From Wyeomyia smithii (lineage: Eukaryota > Arthropoda > Insecta > Diptera > Culicidae): 64,000 nucleotides of DNA. The notes beneath the pieces are model-generated. The model searched no databases. It worked only from the letters and a program-made list of their open reading frames with translations, and was not told the DNA's origin. The stretch is taken from assembly GCF_029784165.1 (NCBI RefSeq), contig NC_073696.1, positions 185,296,998 through 185,360,997 of the forward strand, written 5' to 3'. This document shows positions 47,648 through 57,400 of this stretch, piece after piece; the stretch's first letter is position 1, and the number at the start of each line of letters is the position of its first letter. The translations under genes and the position numbers were made by a program.

Positions 47648-48082
47648 TTAAGTATATTGCTGATTTCTTAAGTATAATTTGAGTCTTCTTCGAATTACTT
47701 TTGGAGTCATATTTACAGAAATTACGTCCTGCAGTTCATTGAACTCGTTCATAAATCTGCTGGTGGGTTCGTGTTGTGTGTAGTTCCTCGTTCTCAATGG
47801 AGGATCAAAGACCCTCCGACGACGAAGAAAAACCTGGCTTTCGTTGAAATTAAGTCGGTCCAACAGGTAAGAACTTTCAATCCGTCCACTGAGTATGTTG
47901 CAGAAAAACACAATATTTGCGATCTTATGTCTGCTACTGATTGTTTCAAAATCTACTAGACAGCTAAGGTTTCCGTATTCGGGTAGTTCATCATTCCATC
48001 CAAGATGCCTTAAAGCGAATTTCACGAATTTACGCTGAACTGATTCAAGTTGTTTTTTTGCATGCCATACTCTGGTCGCCAA
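47648..48082 (-). pseudogene. LINE4 C-terminal region
   Basis: A 144-codon frame overlaps the end of the RT frame after a frameshift. It reads 'LESVQRKFVKFALRHLGWND', 'FETISSRHKIANIVFFCNILSG', 'FDPPLRTRNYTQHEPTSRFMN', 'VIRRRLKLYLRNQQYT', stop. This end shows what LINE3 lost to its MITE insertion. Confidence 0.88.
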
Positions 48083-49216
48083 ACCACACTCGCGAAATCC
48101 AGTTTTGTTCTGACAAGACTGCCGTAGATTGCAAGAATTGCATGAGGATCCGTAAATTCCCGTCCAAATCGTCGTGTGAGAGCAAAAAGTTGCATCGATC
48201 CCTTCACTACTCTATCGATATGACCGTTGAATGTGAGAGACTGATCCATTGTCACGCCCAGGTCTCGAACATTCCGTACGCGTTGTATAATGGAAGGTCC
48301 TAGCATATAGTCAAACCATATCGGACGAACTTTTCTGGTGTACGTTATGACAAAGCATTTAATCGCAATTATACTTAGTCCATTTTCATCAACGAATCTC
48401 CCAAAATTATTCAGATTCTCTTGAAGCAAATCGCAATCTTCGGCGATATCAATTGGTGGGAAAATTTTCACATCATCTGCCTAAATTAGTACTATTGCTC
48501 GGCGCGTGAAGGTTGGCAATTCATTCATAACCATTACAAATAACAATGGACCCAGGTGGCTACCCTGTGGGACACCTGACTGAACACCAAAGGTACTGGA
48601 TGTTTTGTTGAATATCTTGACGTATTGCATTCTGCCTTTAAGGTATGTCTTGATCCATGCCAACAACTTCCCATTAATATTGAAATGGGCTGCGGCTGGT
48701 AAAATGCTATCTATTCCAACCACATCAAAGGCCTTGCTCATGTCCGCATATACACAGTCGACTTGATACCCTTTAGACATATAATCTGTGACCATTGAGG
48801 AGAATTCACAAAGATTCGTCACAACCGGTTTTCCTTTCATGAATCCGTGTTGTGCAGTTGAAACGCGCTCTCGGATTCGTTCGTAGAGATGTGAGTAGAC
48901 TAATCGTTTGAATAACTTAGGAACAGCGGACTGAATCACTACCCCCCTGTAGTTCCCGCGTTCGAACGAGAGCCTTTTTTATGAATTGGGGTTATATGAG
49001 AGATCTCCCAAAGAGGTGGAAAATGACCGGATGACAAGGAGAAGTTGAAAAGAAAAAGAAAAGAAAGAGGAGTTCATCCTTGAATTCTTTAACCAACTTC
49101 GATGGAAGTCTGTACGGTCCAGCTGACTTACCAGAATCCAGCTCAGACAGCGCTTGTCTTATTTCTTCACGACGTAACTCCAGCAGGTCGGTGGCAGGTT
49201 CAACTGGATTGTTCAC
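48022..49216 (-). pseudogene. LINE4 reverse transcriptase, stop in catalytic box
   Basis: 49216-48992 holds 'EIRQALSELDSGKSAGPYRLPSKLV', and a purine-rich indel at about 49035-49070 breaks it. 48939-48484 holds 'PKLFKRLVYSHLYERI', 'TAQHGFMKGKPVVTNL', motif A 'YADMSKAFDVVG' and 'GVQSGVPQGSHLGPLLF', and ends at TAG exactly where the Tyr of YADD belongs ('VLI*ADDVKIF'). The same frame continues to 48022 with 'SIIQRVRNVRDLGVTMD' and 'LVRTKLDFASVVWRPEYG'. The aspartates themselves are intact. Confidence 0.92.
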
Positions 49217-49350
49217 TTCCTCGTTGTTGTCTATTCGATAAACATTGTTGAATTATTCAGCGAAAAGTTCGGCGGTTTCCTGTCCGTTGTGTGAAAATCG
49301 ATTTCCATACCTCATCAACTCCGGTATTCCTTTGACTCTACGCCTGCTAT

Positions 49351-49902
49351 TTACAAATTTCCAGAACGAAGATTGAATATCCGAAAAAGTTCTTTGTAGG
49401 CTGCGACATTCTCTATGGTTCGGTTTCGATGCATTCTTTTCAGAGCTCTCCGTTTGTCTTTAAGAACTTGAATTACTATCGGCGAAAACCATTCCGGGTA
49501 CGGATTTTCCCCATTCGAGCGTTCTTTAGTCAAGGGGGCAAATCTTGCGAAAATTGTGAAGATAACAAAGTAAAACGACAAGACGTTGAAGTCTAGGCAG
49601 TTGCTAATGTTCGCTGAACATTCAAGTCCACAATTCAAGACATCGAAAGAGTTTAGAAATTCTAACATCGATGCCGCATACTGTTGATAACAATCTTTTT
49701 CACGTTCAAAATCGTCTTGAGAGACGAAAATAATACTCCATGTAACGTCCGTTAATGCTGCTTTCACGGACGCCTTGTCCAATAATTCAAGGTTCAGGTA
49801 CTTTTTGGATATCCCAACTTCCAGTTCGCGTAGCGCAGCAGCGTTTATTGTCAATTGCATTGCGTAGTGGTGAATCTCGTTCGCTATTACCGGATCAGTC
49901 AC
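49351..49902 (-). pseudogene. LINE4 endonuclease end and linker
   Basis: A 183-codon frame starts 'MTDPVIANEIHHYAMQLTI', the terminal H-containing segment of the endonuclease, equivalent to 'LTDPLIRNETHHNAMLLTV' in LINE3. The linker 'YPEWFSPIVIQVLKDKRRALKRMHR' follows. It is closed by a frameshift near 49360. The ATG is internal to the original protein. Confidence 0.88.
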
Positions 49903-49935
49903 AACAATTTGACAAGACTCGGTTGTTGTTTGTTT

Positions 49936-50699
49936 GTTGCTATAATAGGTGTTAAAATAGTTACACTTACCAATTGATGAGTTATGGAATGTCCATGGCA
50001 GAATCCTAACTGTTCATATGCAAAAATTGATTGTTTATTGATGTTTCAAACTGTCTGAACTTTACGTTCGAACTACCTACTATCACGAAGGCGTAAACTG
50101 ATTAAATTGTTTGCTTGCGTGATCAGCATTTGTGTCGAAGTTCTGTTTGTGTTTGTATTGGAGAACAGTTGTTCAATTATGTTACCTGATGCTACATATT
50201 TCCCTTCATTCCTCCTTTCAATATTTGCTGTAAATGCAGAAGCAGATATGGTAAGCTGAAGTTATTTTTGACCGGTATTGATGATCAATGCAAGAAGTTT
50301 TGGTATGTCAGCTTGCAGTCTAATGAATTGTATTGATTGCTATTCGCTCATCACCGACGTTTCGGTCCTTTTATGTGACCATTCCCAGGGCCTACAATAT
50401 ATTGAACATTTTACGTTACAAATGGACTTATACTAGGATGAAATTACACCAGACAACATTGAAAAAACTGCTCACTCGACTGGATAATTGATAAGCTGAA
50501 AACTATCGTAAAGTATTCGTAAGTTCTAGTAGGCTTTGCGCTAGTTGTTTTCGGTAAAACACTATCAAGCGATATACTTTACCTCCATTTTTTCTACTTG
50601 AACTTCATAACTCTGACGAAATACAAACACAAACACAAAAAAATCACTCTGGAGTAGACAGGGTGCTTGTGGTCGTTTCGCTTTTAGGTTTTTTACACT
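49936..50699. other. no recognisable gene
   Basis: AT-rich spacer between LINE4 and LINE10. Nothing was recognised. Confidence 0.4.
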
Positions 50700-52345
50700 T
50701 ATTAGAAAGATAGTTGCAAGAGTGCCTGCGACACAGCCCGTCCTCTAGTTTGCCAACCATTGTTGATCGCAGGATTCTAAGCTCGAAAATCTCAAGCGCT
50801 CGCAAATCGGCTTCCACATCCACGATTCATGTCCGTAGAGCGTCACCAGGTGGATCAGTGTCCTGCAGGGCGCAATTTTCGTGCGGATCTGTAGGTTGCG
50901 AGACCTAAGCTGGTTGCACAATAGACTGGGACACGGTTATATGGGAAAAAAGCGATGGTGTTAATTTTTCGCTCCCATGCACTTTTCGTGTTCCTTATGG
51001 GTCCTAAAACAACTGTGTAACTTTTCGGATCGATCGGTGGAACTATATTTTTGCGCTCGATTTCTAAATTTTTCATTTGATTTTATGTGGGGAAACCCGC
51101 TTCCTCAAAGTTTGTTCTCTAGAGATGTCCAATTGGCTCCTAAAAATATATCATTACATGATATTTGCAGGAAATTTGCCTGGGAAAATCTTCTGAAGAC
51201 CGTAAGGCGCAACGATGCTTATAGAAAAAGTTCTTTCCCTCAAACTGATTAAATATCTAACGGACGGCTTACTATTGAATTTTTCTAGCAATACTGCTGC
51301 AGCATGCTGCTGTTGCAAATTCAACCATGTGATAAGAAATGATATCGCTTAAAATTTATCTTGAAGGCTTTTCCGAAGATACTTTGAGCAAAAATCACTC
51401 TTTCAAGCCTAATTAAACGCGAAATTCTCTCTCATCCTTAAGCAAGTTTGCAATGGCAGCAAGCTGTAGCAGTGTTGCTGGAAAATTTCAACGGTGAGCT
51501 GTTTGTCAGACATTCAATCAGTTTGGGATGAATAACTTTTTCTACGAGTATTGTAGCGCCTTACGGTCTTCAGAAAAGTTTTTCCCGAAAAAATTTCCTA
51601 TAAACATCATGTATTGATATATTTTTAGGAGCCAACTGGACATCTGTAGGAAATAAGTTTTAGAAAAGTGGATTTTCCCATATAAAATTGTATGGAAATT
51701 TTAAAAATCGGTCGCAAAAATATTGTTCCACCGATTGATCTGAAAAGTTACACAGTTGTTGTAGGACCCATAAGGAACACGAACAGTGCATGGGAGCTAA
51801 CATTTATTTTTTGTCCCACCCTATGGTACAATCCATAATAAGCCCTGTTAGCAGCCGCAATCCGTCTCTCCAGTTCATGGCTAGATCAAACTTCATGATG
51901 ATGGTGCCGCTCCTCTGCACACCTTCCCTTCGTTTAGCATCAAGGCTATGTTGAACAGTGAGATCGAGAGTTCAATGATCTGAATCAAGGAGACGGTGGT
52001 TTCAACCGCTGTCCTGACGCTTGTTGGGAAACCGTCCAGAGTCACACGTATCTGTTTAATTAGCTTTATTGAAACTATGTTCAAGCTTAATCTGCCACAA
52101 TTCGGTGGGTTTCACCGAATCGTATGCCGTCTATATACAGATCATGTGTCTACAAGTTGTGTTCTCAAAAAATGTCAAGGATCTAGAACTGAGGAGGGTT
52201 ATGACGATAGTTACTACATACCAGTCTATATCTCTTCTTGTAGATAAGGCATATGAGTTCTTCCAACCAGTTCGTGGGTACTCTCTCCTCAGACCATACC
52301 CTCAGGATAATCTGGTCATTTGCACTGGCAAATGGCAAAGCTGTG
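50700..52345 (-). mobile_element. LINE10: RTE-like fragment with foldback insertion
   Basis: 52340-52190 holds 'LRVWSEERVPTNWLEELICLIYKKRYRLVCSNYR'. 52084-51893 holds 'KLIKQIRVTLDGFPTSVRTAVETT' and 'LFNIALMLN'. The frame near 51870 reads 'ERRIAAANRAYYGL'. After the foldback element it resumes at 50922 with 'CNQLRSRNLQIRTKIA' and 'LVTLYGHESWM'. The motif A and YADD segments are largely lost. It is adjacent to and in opposite orientation to LINE5. Confidence 0.82.
50923..51827. mobile_element. 905-bp foldback element, ~400-bp arms, ACAAT duplication
   Basis: Left arm about 50940-51335 and right arm about 51415-51820 are inverted copies. Shared words include 'ctcccatgcact', 'ttcgtgttccttatgggtcct', 'aactgtgtaacttttc', 'gatgtccaattggctcctaaaaatatatcat' and 'gaagaccgtaaggcgc'. 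The loop is under 100 bp. ACAAT borders both ends (50918-50922, 51828-51832), and LINE10 coding sequence is continuous when the element is removed. No transposase was seen. Confidence 0.88.
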
Positions 52346-52931
52346 GACCCACAATCCATGGACGAGGTGAGGAAAGCTGTCAAAGAGCTGATGAACTGCA
52401 AAGCAGCTGGTAAGGACGGCATCCAGCCGAACTCTTCAAAGACGGAAATAAACAGCTGTATCGTGCTTTACTCCTGATTATGCTGAGAGTGTGGTCCGAC
52501 GAAGAACTACCCTCGAGCTGGTTGGAGGGTCTCATATGTCGGATATACAAGAAAGGTCACCGCCTGGACTGTAGTATTTATCAGGGCATAGCCCTTCTCA
52601 ACACCGTTTACAAAATTCTCTCCCGTATTCTGTTCCATAGACTGGGGCCGTTGCAGGAAACCTTTGTTGACCAATACCAATGTGGTTTTCGAGGGCGACG
52701 ATCCACTACGGACCAAATGTTCACCCTGCGACAGATCCTTGATAAATTTCGAGAATTTAACTTGCAGACTCCCCATCTGTTCATAGACTTCAGGGCAGTG
52801 TACGATACAGTTAAGAGTAATGAGTTATAACGAATTAAGCTCGAACATGGTTTCCCAACAAAACTAATTAGGCTGATAGTCCGACGGATGTTGGTGCTGA
52901 TGTGGTGTTTGATGGAGAAACATTTGAAGTA

Positions 52932-54226
52932 AAGGGTGTCCACGATGAAATTGCCACATCATGAAATTGCTCTAACTTTTAAACCGTTGGGTAGAATTTA
53001 ATGAAAATTTGGGTGGATTTAGTTCATAGTGCATTATTTACATCCTGCAAGTTTTAAAGTCCTGTGATCAAACTCGCGGAAATGGAGTCGAAAGAACAGC
53101 TCGTGCGTGATAAAATCTTGCGCATTCATCACGAGCACAAGGATCTCTCGCATCGTTTCATCGCTAAAACGTTGGGAACCGCGAATTCCACGGTGTCGCG
53201 AGTGATTAAGCGGTTCGAGGAACGATTAACCACCGATCGGAAGCCCAGAAGTCAAGGAAAAAGTATTCCGTACAACACCAAAAATCACAACCGCGTAGTT
53301 GGGGCCTTCAACCGAATCCCGAACGCCTCCGTTTGGGATGTGGCTAAGAAGCTGCACCTAAGCCGAAGTTTTGTCCAGAAGGCCAAAACTAAGGCTGGCC
53401 TTCGAACATTCAAGGTACAAGAGTCCCCTAATCGCGACAAGAAGCAGAACAAGTCCGCCAAAACCCGTGCCAGGAAGTTGTACCTCAACATGCTGACGAA
53501 AGTTGAATGCTACATCATGGACGACAGAACATATGTGAAGGCCGACTTCAAACAGATCCCCGGCAACCTGTTTTTCACGGCCAAGGTTAAGTTCAGCGTT
53601 CCGGAGCATGTCCGCACTCAGAAGATGTCCAAATTTGCGAAGAAACTCCTGATTTCGCAAGCCGTCTGCACGTGCGGGAAGTGGAGTGCACCTTTTGTGA
53701 CCCAGGACACGATGAACGAACAGGTGTACATGAAAGAGTGCCTCCAGAAGCGGCTGCTTCTTCTCCTGAAGGCCCACAACGTCCCAACAATCTTCTGGTC
53801 GGATTTGGCCTTATGCCACTACTCCAAGTACGTGCTGAAGTGGTATGCGGACAATAAGGTCAATTTCGTGCCGAAAATGTTCAACCCTCCCAACACTCCG
53901 GAGCTCCGCCCCATCGAAAAGTACTGGGCGATTATGAAGCAGCACCTTCTTAAACAACCTAAGGTAGTGAAGACAGTCGAGGAACTGAAGAAAGTATGGG
54001 TATACATGCAAAAAACGGTTGATTCACAGGTTGTGCACAATCTTATGGCCGGGGTTAAGGCCAAGGTGCGGGCATTTGCGTATGGACTGTAAATAAAATA
54101 CGAGTAAAATGGTAAAATGAAGTTTAATAGTTATTTTACAATCCCTGAAAATTTTATGGCAATCGGATGAAAACTCGAATTTTGCGAATCAATTTTGTGT
54201 GTGGCAATTTCATCGTGGACACCCTT
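52932..54226 (+). mobile_element. ITmD37E (DD37E) Tc1/mariner-superfamily transposon
   Basis: Terminal inverted repeats are identical over 27 bp, starting AAGGGTGTCCACGATGAAAT. They lie at 52932-52958 and 54200-54226. TA duplications lie at 52930-52931 and 54227-54228. The length of 1295 bp with one full transposase gene is that of a complete autonomous element. The target is inside LINE5, and the LINE5 frame reads through when the element plus one TA is removed. Confidence 0.95.
53064..54092 (+). CDS. DD37E Tc1/mariner transposase, uninterrupted
   Basis: Encodes 342 residues, and a second ATG at 53082 would give 336. Residues 10-60 and 75-115 look like the paired helix-turn-helix DNA-binding region. 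The catalytic triad is Asp153/154 (IMDDRTYV), Asp247 (FWSDLALCHYS) and Glu285 (RPIEKYW), with 37 residues between the last two. This spacing defines the ITmD37E family described in mosquitoes. Members cut and paste DNA at TA sites by binding their terminal repeats in the nucleus. The usual MDDET box reads MDDRT here, so activity is not certain. The gene is unbroken, the length is normal and its termini are identical, unlike all other elements nearby, so it is probably a young insertion. Codon use is GC-richer than the surroundings. Confidence 0.95.
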   Translation: MIKLAEMESKEQLVRDKILRIHHEHKDLSHRFIAKTLGTANSTVSRVIKRFEERLTTDRKPRSQGKSIPYNTKNHNRVVGAFNRIPNASVWDVAKKLHLSRSFVQKAKTKAGLRTFKVQESPNRDKKQNKSAKTRARKLYLNMLTKVECYIMDDRTYVKADFKQIPGNLFFTAKVKFSVPEHVRTQKMSKFAKKLLISQAVCTCGKWSAPFVTQDTMNEQVYMKECLQKRLLLLLKAHNVPTIFWSDLALCHYSKYVLKWYADNKVNFVPKMFNPPNTPELRPIEKYWAIMKQHLLKQPKVVKTVEELKKVWVYMQKTVDSQVVHNLMAGVKAKVRAFAYGL

Positions 54227-54465
54227 TAGTCGATGAATTCATTGACCTGGGTACATTAGTGACACGTGACAACGAGGTTAGCCGTGAGGTAAAAAGGCGA
54301 ATAGCAGCTGCAAACAGGGCCTTCTACCGATTATGTAACCAGCTGATTTCTCGGAGTCTGCAAACCTGTACTGAACTTGCTCTCTACAAAACACTAATCC
54401 TTCCCGTGGCCCTCTACGGCCATGAAACATGGACGTTGAAAGAGGCCGATGACATAGAACCACAC

Positions 54466-57400
54466 TTTTTGTACATCTGCACTATACTAGTGACCGTATC
54501 TTTGTGACGCTGGACAATATCGGCAATATTATATCTTTTTCCGATTTTGTGATGTTCAATAATCGAACTTTAGATGCTGATCGAGCTTTTTGGGCATTTT
54601 GCAATAAATAACTTCTAATTTTGTACACCTAACTTAAATTTTGAGCACAAAAACTTCAAGAGCACTGAATGATAGTTAAACACAATGTTTACATACAAGA
54701 AAGTTGCAGAATACACACTAAAACTCGGTAAAATACATTAAATCGTAGTATCACAATTCATCATAATTCATCACATCACAATTAATCACATAAAATCTCA
54801 AGAACAGATATAAACACCTTATTTTGAATGAAAATGTGATAAATAGCATAAATTGATAACTCATTAAATAATCTGATTTGTATCGGGAAAAAAAATGTAA
54901 ATTTGTAAGGCGTTGTATAAACTTTTTTTTGCTTACTTCAATTTCTTCAGTACGGTGCTGACATTAAATTTTCATTTTCACCTGGCGGATTATGCTTGAT
55001 AAATCGTTTTGCTAATTTTCACAGTTTCATTAGCTTTTAAGCCAACAGATGGCAGCACTATTCGTCGTTTAGATGTTCATCTCCAAAATTTATGGAGATA
55101 CTGTAAGTCGTAAATCTTTTTCAAGTCATCTTTGGCAGTCTGGACCACACTGGGGTCTATATTATGCCACTAGTACGGGTTGTACTGTTAATCAGGGTCG
55201 GATAAGTGGCCTGCGGGGCTCAGGCAAGATATTCCCGGGGGGCCTTTTTCCTAAGAAAGGTAAGCAAATTGCAATTAATTGGTTTTGATAGTGACAACAT
55301 TTATCAAAGCAATGGACGTTCTTTAATTTCAACGCTACTGCTACTATTCCCGGGGGAATCGGGGTACCTGCCCCCTTTGCCCCATCTAAATTCGGGCCTT
55401 CTGCATGTACGCTCCTCCCTACCCGTTTACCAATGTATGCAACGTTTCTATCGAATCAAAAATGGTGGATAAATTTATTTGCGTATTTGCGGATATTGCA
55501 GGAATTGCCTATGGTAATGAAATATGGTTAACATTTATTATTTAGTCATTTCCTAAGACTGGTTGATTGAGTAGTCTTGAATACAATGTATTATTTTATT
55601 TCTTTATTGTTCCTTTGTACAAGAAATTACAACACTTTCGCTCATGTAACATGTAATGTATAATAGACAAATGCTAGGCTTGTTAAATGAAATAAATGAA
55701 ACAAAGTAAAATTACATTCACCGTATATTGGAATTGAAGCACACGTAGTTTCCTACATTTAATAAAGCTATTTCTTGTCATTTTGTGGTTATATAAGAAA
55801 CCGCATTTCAGTATAGATTTTGTTTCATAACAGCGATCGATTCGACATAAGTGGACCCCGAATAGCAAACGGCGGATGGCTCTCCGTGTTTACCCCACTT
55901 GATTTTATAATAAGTTTCATAAGAGTCCCGCAGTATCCTCCAAACAGCCATCAACAGCAGAGCGAAAGACATCATAAGCATCAATGTCATTGGCGAAAGA
56001 TTTCACTTGAAAACTTATTTTTGAATAGGCTGTTTTACTGCTTACTATTTGATTGGTCTTTATTCATTTGTTAAATAGGCAGTCGTTCATTGAAATGTCG
56101 ACAACTTTGGGCATCTGTCCACAGCAAAAATCAAGAATTAGTTTAAAATAAAGAACGCTCTTGCTAGAACGCAGTTAACCTCATGTGACCTATAAAATAT
56201 GAATAGGCCGGAACCATCGAAATAATCTATTTCCGTTAATTCTATTTGTTAAGCCTGTTACTAGCTATGAAAAGTTGAAGATCGCATTTTAATCATGTGG
56301 ATTTGTTTTCAGCAAAAACCAGTCTTGAGAAAAAGTGCAGGAATCAAAAAAAAAAACAGATAGCTCAAACAAGGTTTAGCTCGCATTTAATAGGCCAGTT
56401 AGGGACCAAATTGGTTATTTAAAGGTGTTCTACATTTTCTACCGGCCATTTATGGTAATGTTTTAGAAATAATTAATAGACGATTTTAACTTTCGACCTT
56501 AAAAAATATATACTATCTTCACTGCTTGGGACTGGCTACAGCAAACGATATTGTTAATATTATTACGTTATGGTAAGCACATCTTCCTGTTGATGATGAA
56601 ATAATGAGAGGGTTTCGCGCCCCTTCGGGAAAGAGTCTTCTTGTAAACTTCTGCTCTTCAACAGAGCGTATGCTGCGTCCGCCCGTAGGAATAATAGTCA
56701 GTCAAACTGATGAAAATTGCTTATTACTCTATTTTCGAGGGCTTGTTAGATAACGTTACGTATGCCTCTTATACAATCAGTTTATAAAAATGGAGAATGC
56801 TGATGTTGTATATTGTTAGCATATACGCAAACAAAGTTTTCATATCGTTAGTCACTCTAATGATTGAACGACAATTCCAGATAGCGCTGCTTTGATCGTG
56901 TAGGATAATGATGCTTGCTCTTGTTGAGATGCTCGTAGGAGTAGAACCCATTGCAAGCCAGATCAGTTGTTGGTGGTATGAAACCTTTTTCAACGGAGCA
57001 TTTTTATTGTTGCCCAAGGTCCGCCAGTAAACGGCGATAAAACAGTAAATCGCAGAAAAATTGTCGTGATAATATATTCGTCATGGGTCCTGCTGATCCG
57101 GCGTACCATATTTTACTACCAACTCCATATTTTAATCATAAAGCTTTCTTTTTTTGCCCGGCTCATCGTTATGATTGTTATCGCTCGCCGGGGCTGGGAT
57201 CTGAGCATAAAAGACGACACTCGCCTCAGGCCCACACATTTGGTTAGAGATAAAAGTGTGCAAGGGGTGGTACTGATATCAACCCCCAAAAGAACGCGCC
57301 CGTTCTCGGTTCTCGCACTCGCTGATGCCTTGAACTCACATCAGGGTTCGTCGGTTTATCGTTTGTCGTTGAGCAGTATTCTGTCTCTCCCCGGTAGACT

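Larger units (their letters stand above)
47562..49935 (-). mobile_element. LINE4: Jockey/I-like element, same family as LINE3
   Basis: The minus strand runs endonuclease end, linker, RT and C-terminal region, then a 3' UTR with GGGTAACGGGCTAACAGCC and a tail of (AATTAC)n (47565-47583). Protein and 3' UTR match LINE3. It is 5'-truncated in the endonuclease domain. Frameshifts and a stop in the catalytic box make it dead. Confidence 0.9.
52335..54465 (+). mobile_element. LINE5: RTE-like fragment carrying a DD37E transposon
   Basis: The plus strand holds 'SMDEVRKAVKELMNCKAAGKDGIQP', then 'LRVWSDEELPSSWLEGLICRIYKKGHRLDCSIYQGIALLN', '..CGFRGRRSTTDQMFTLRQILDKF' and 'FIDFRAVYDTVKSNEL' (motif A aspartate intact). 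A deletion then joins 'HGFPTKLIRLI' to 'DVVFDGETFEV'. After the DNA transposon it continues 'VDEFIDLGTLVTRDNEVSREVKRRIAAANRAFYRL' and 'LYKTLILPVALYGHETWTLKEAD'. The YADD segment is deleted. Confidence 0.88.

Noticed and set aside
53285..54064. Several 60-140-codon minus-strand frames opposite the DD37E transposase
   Set aside because: They are shadows of the GC-richer transposase gene on the plus strand.
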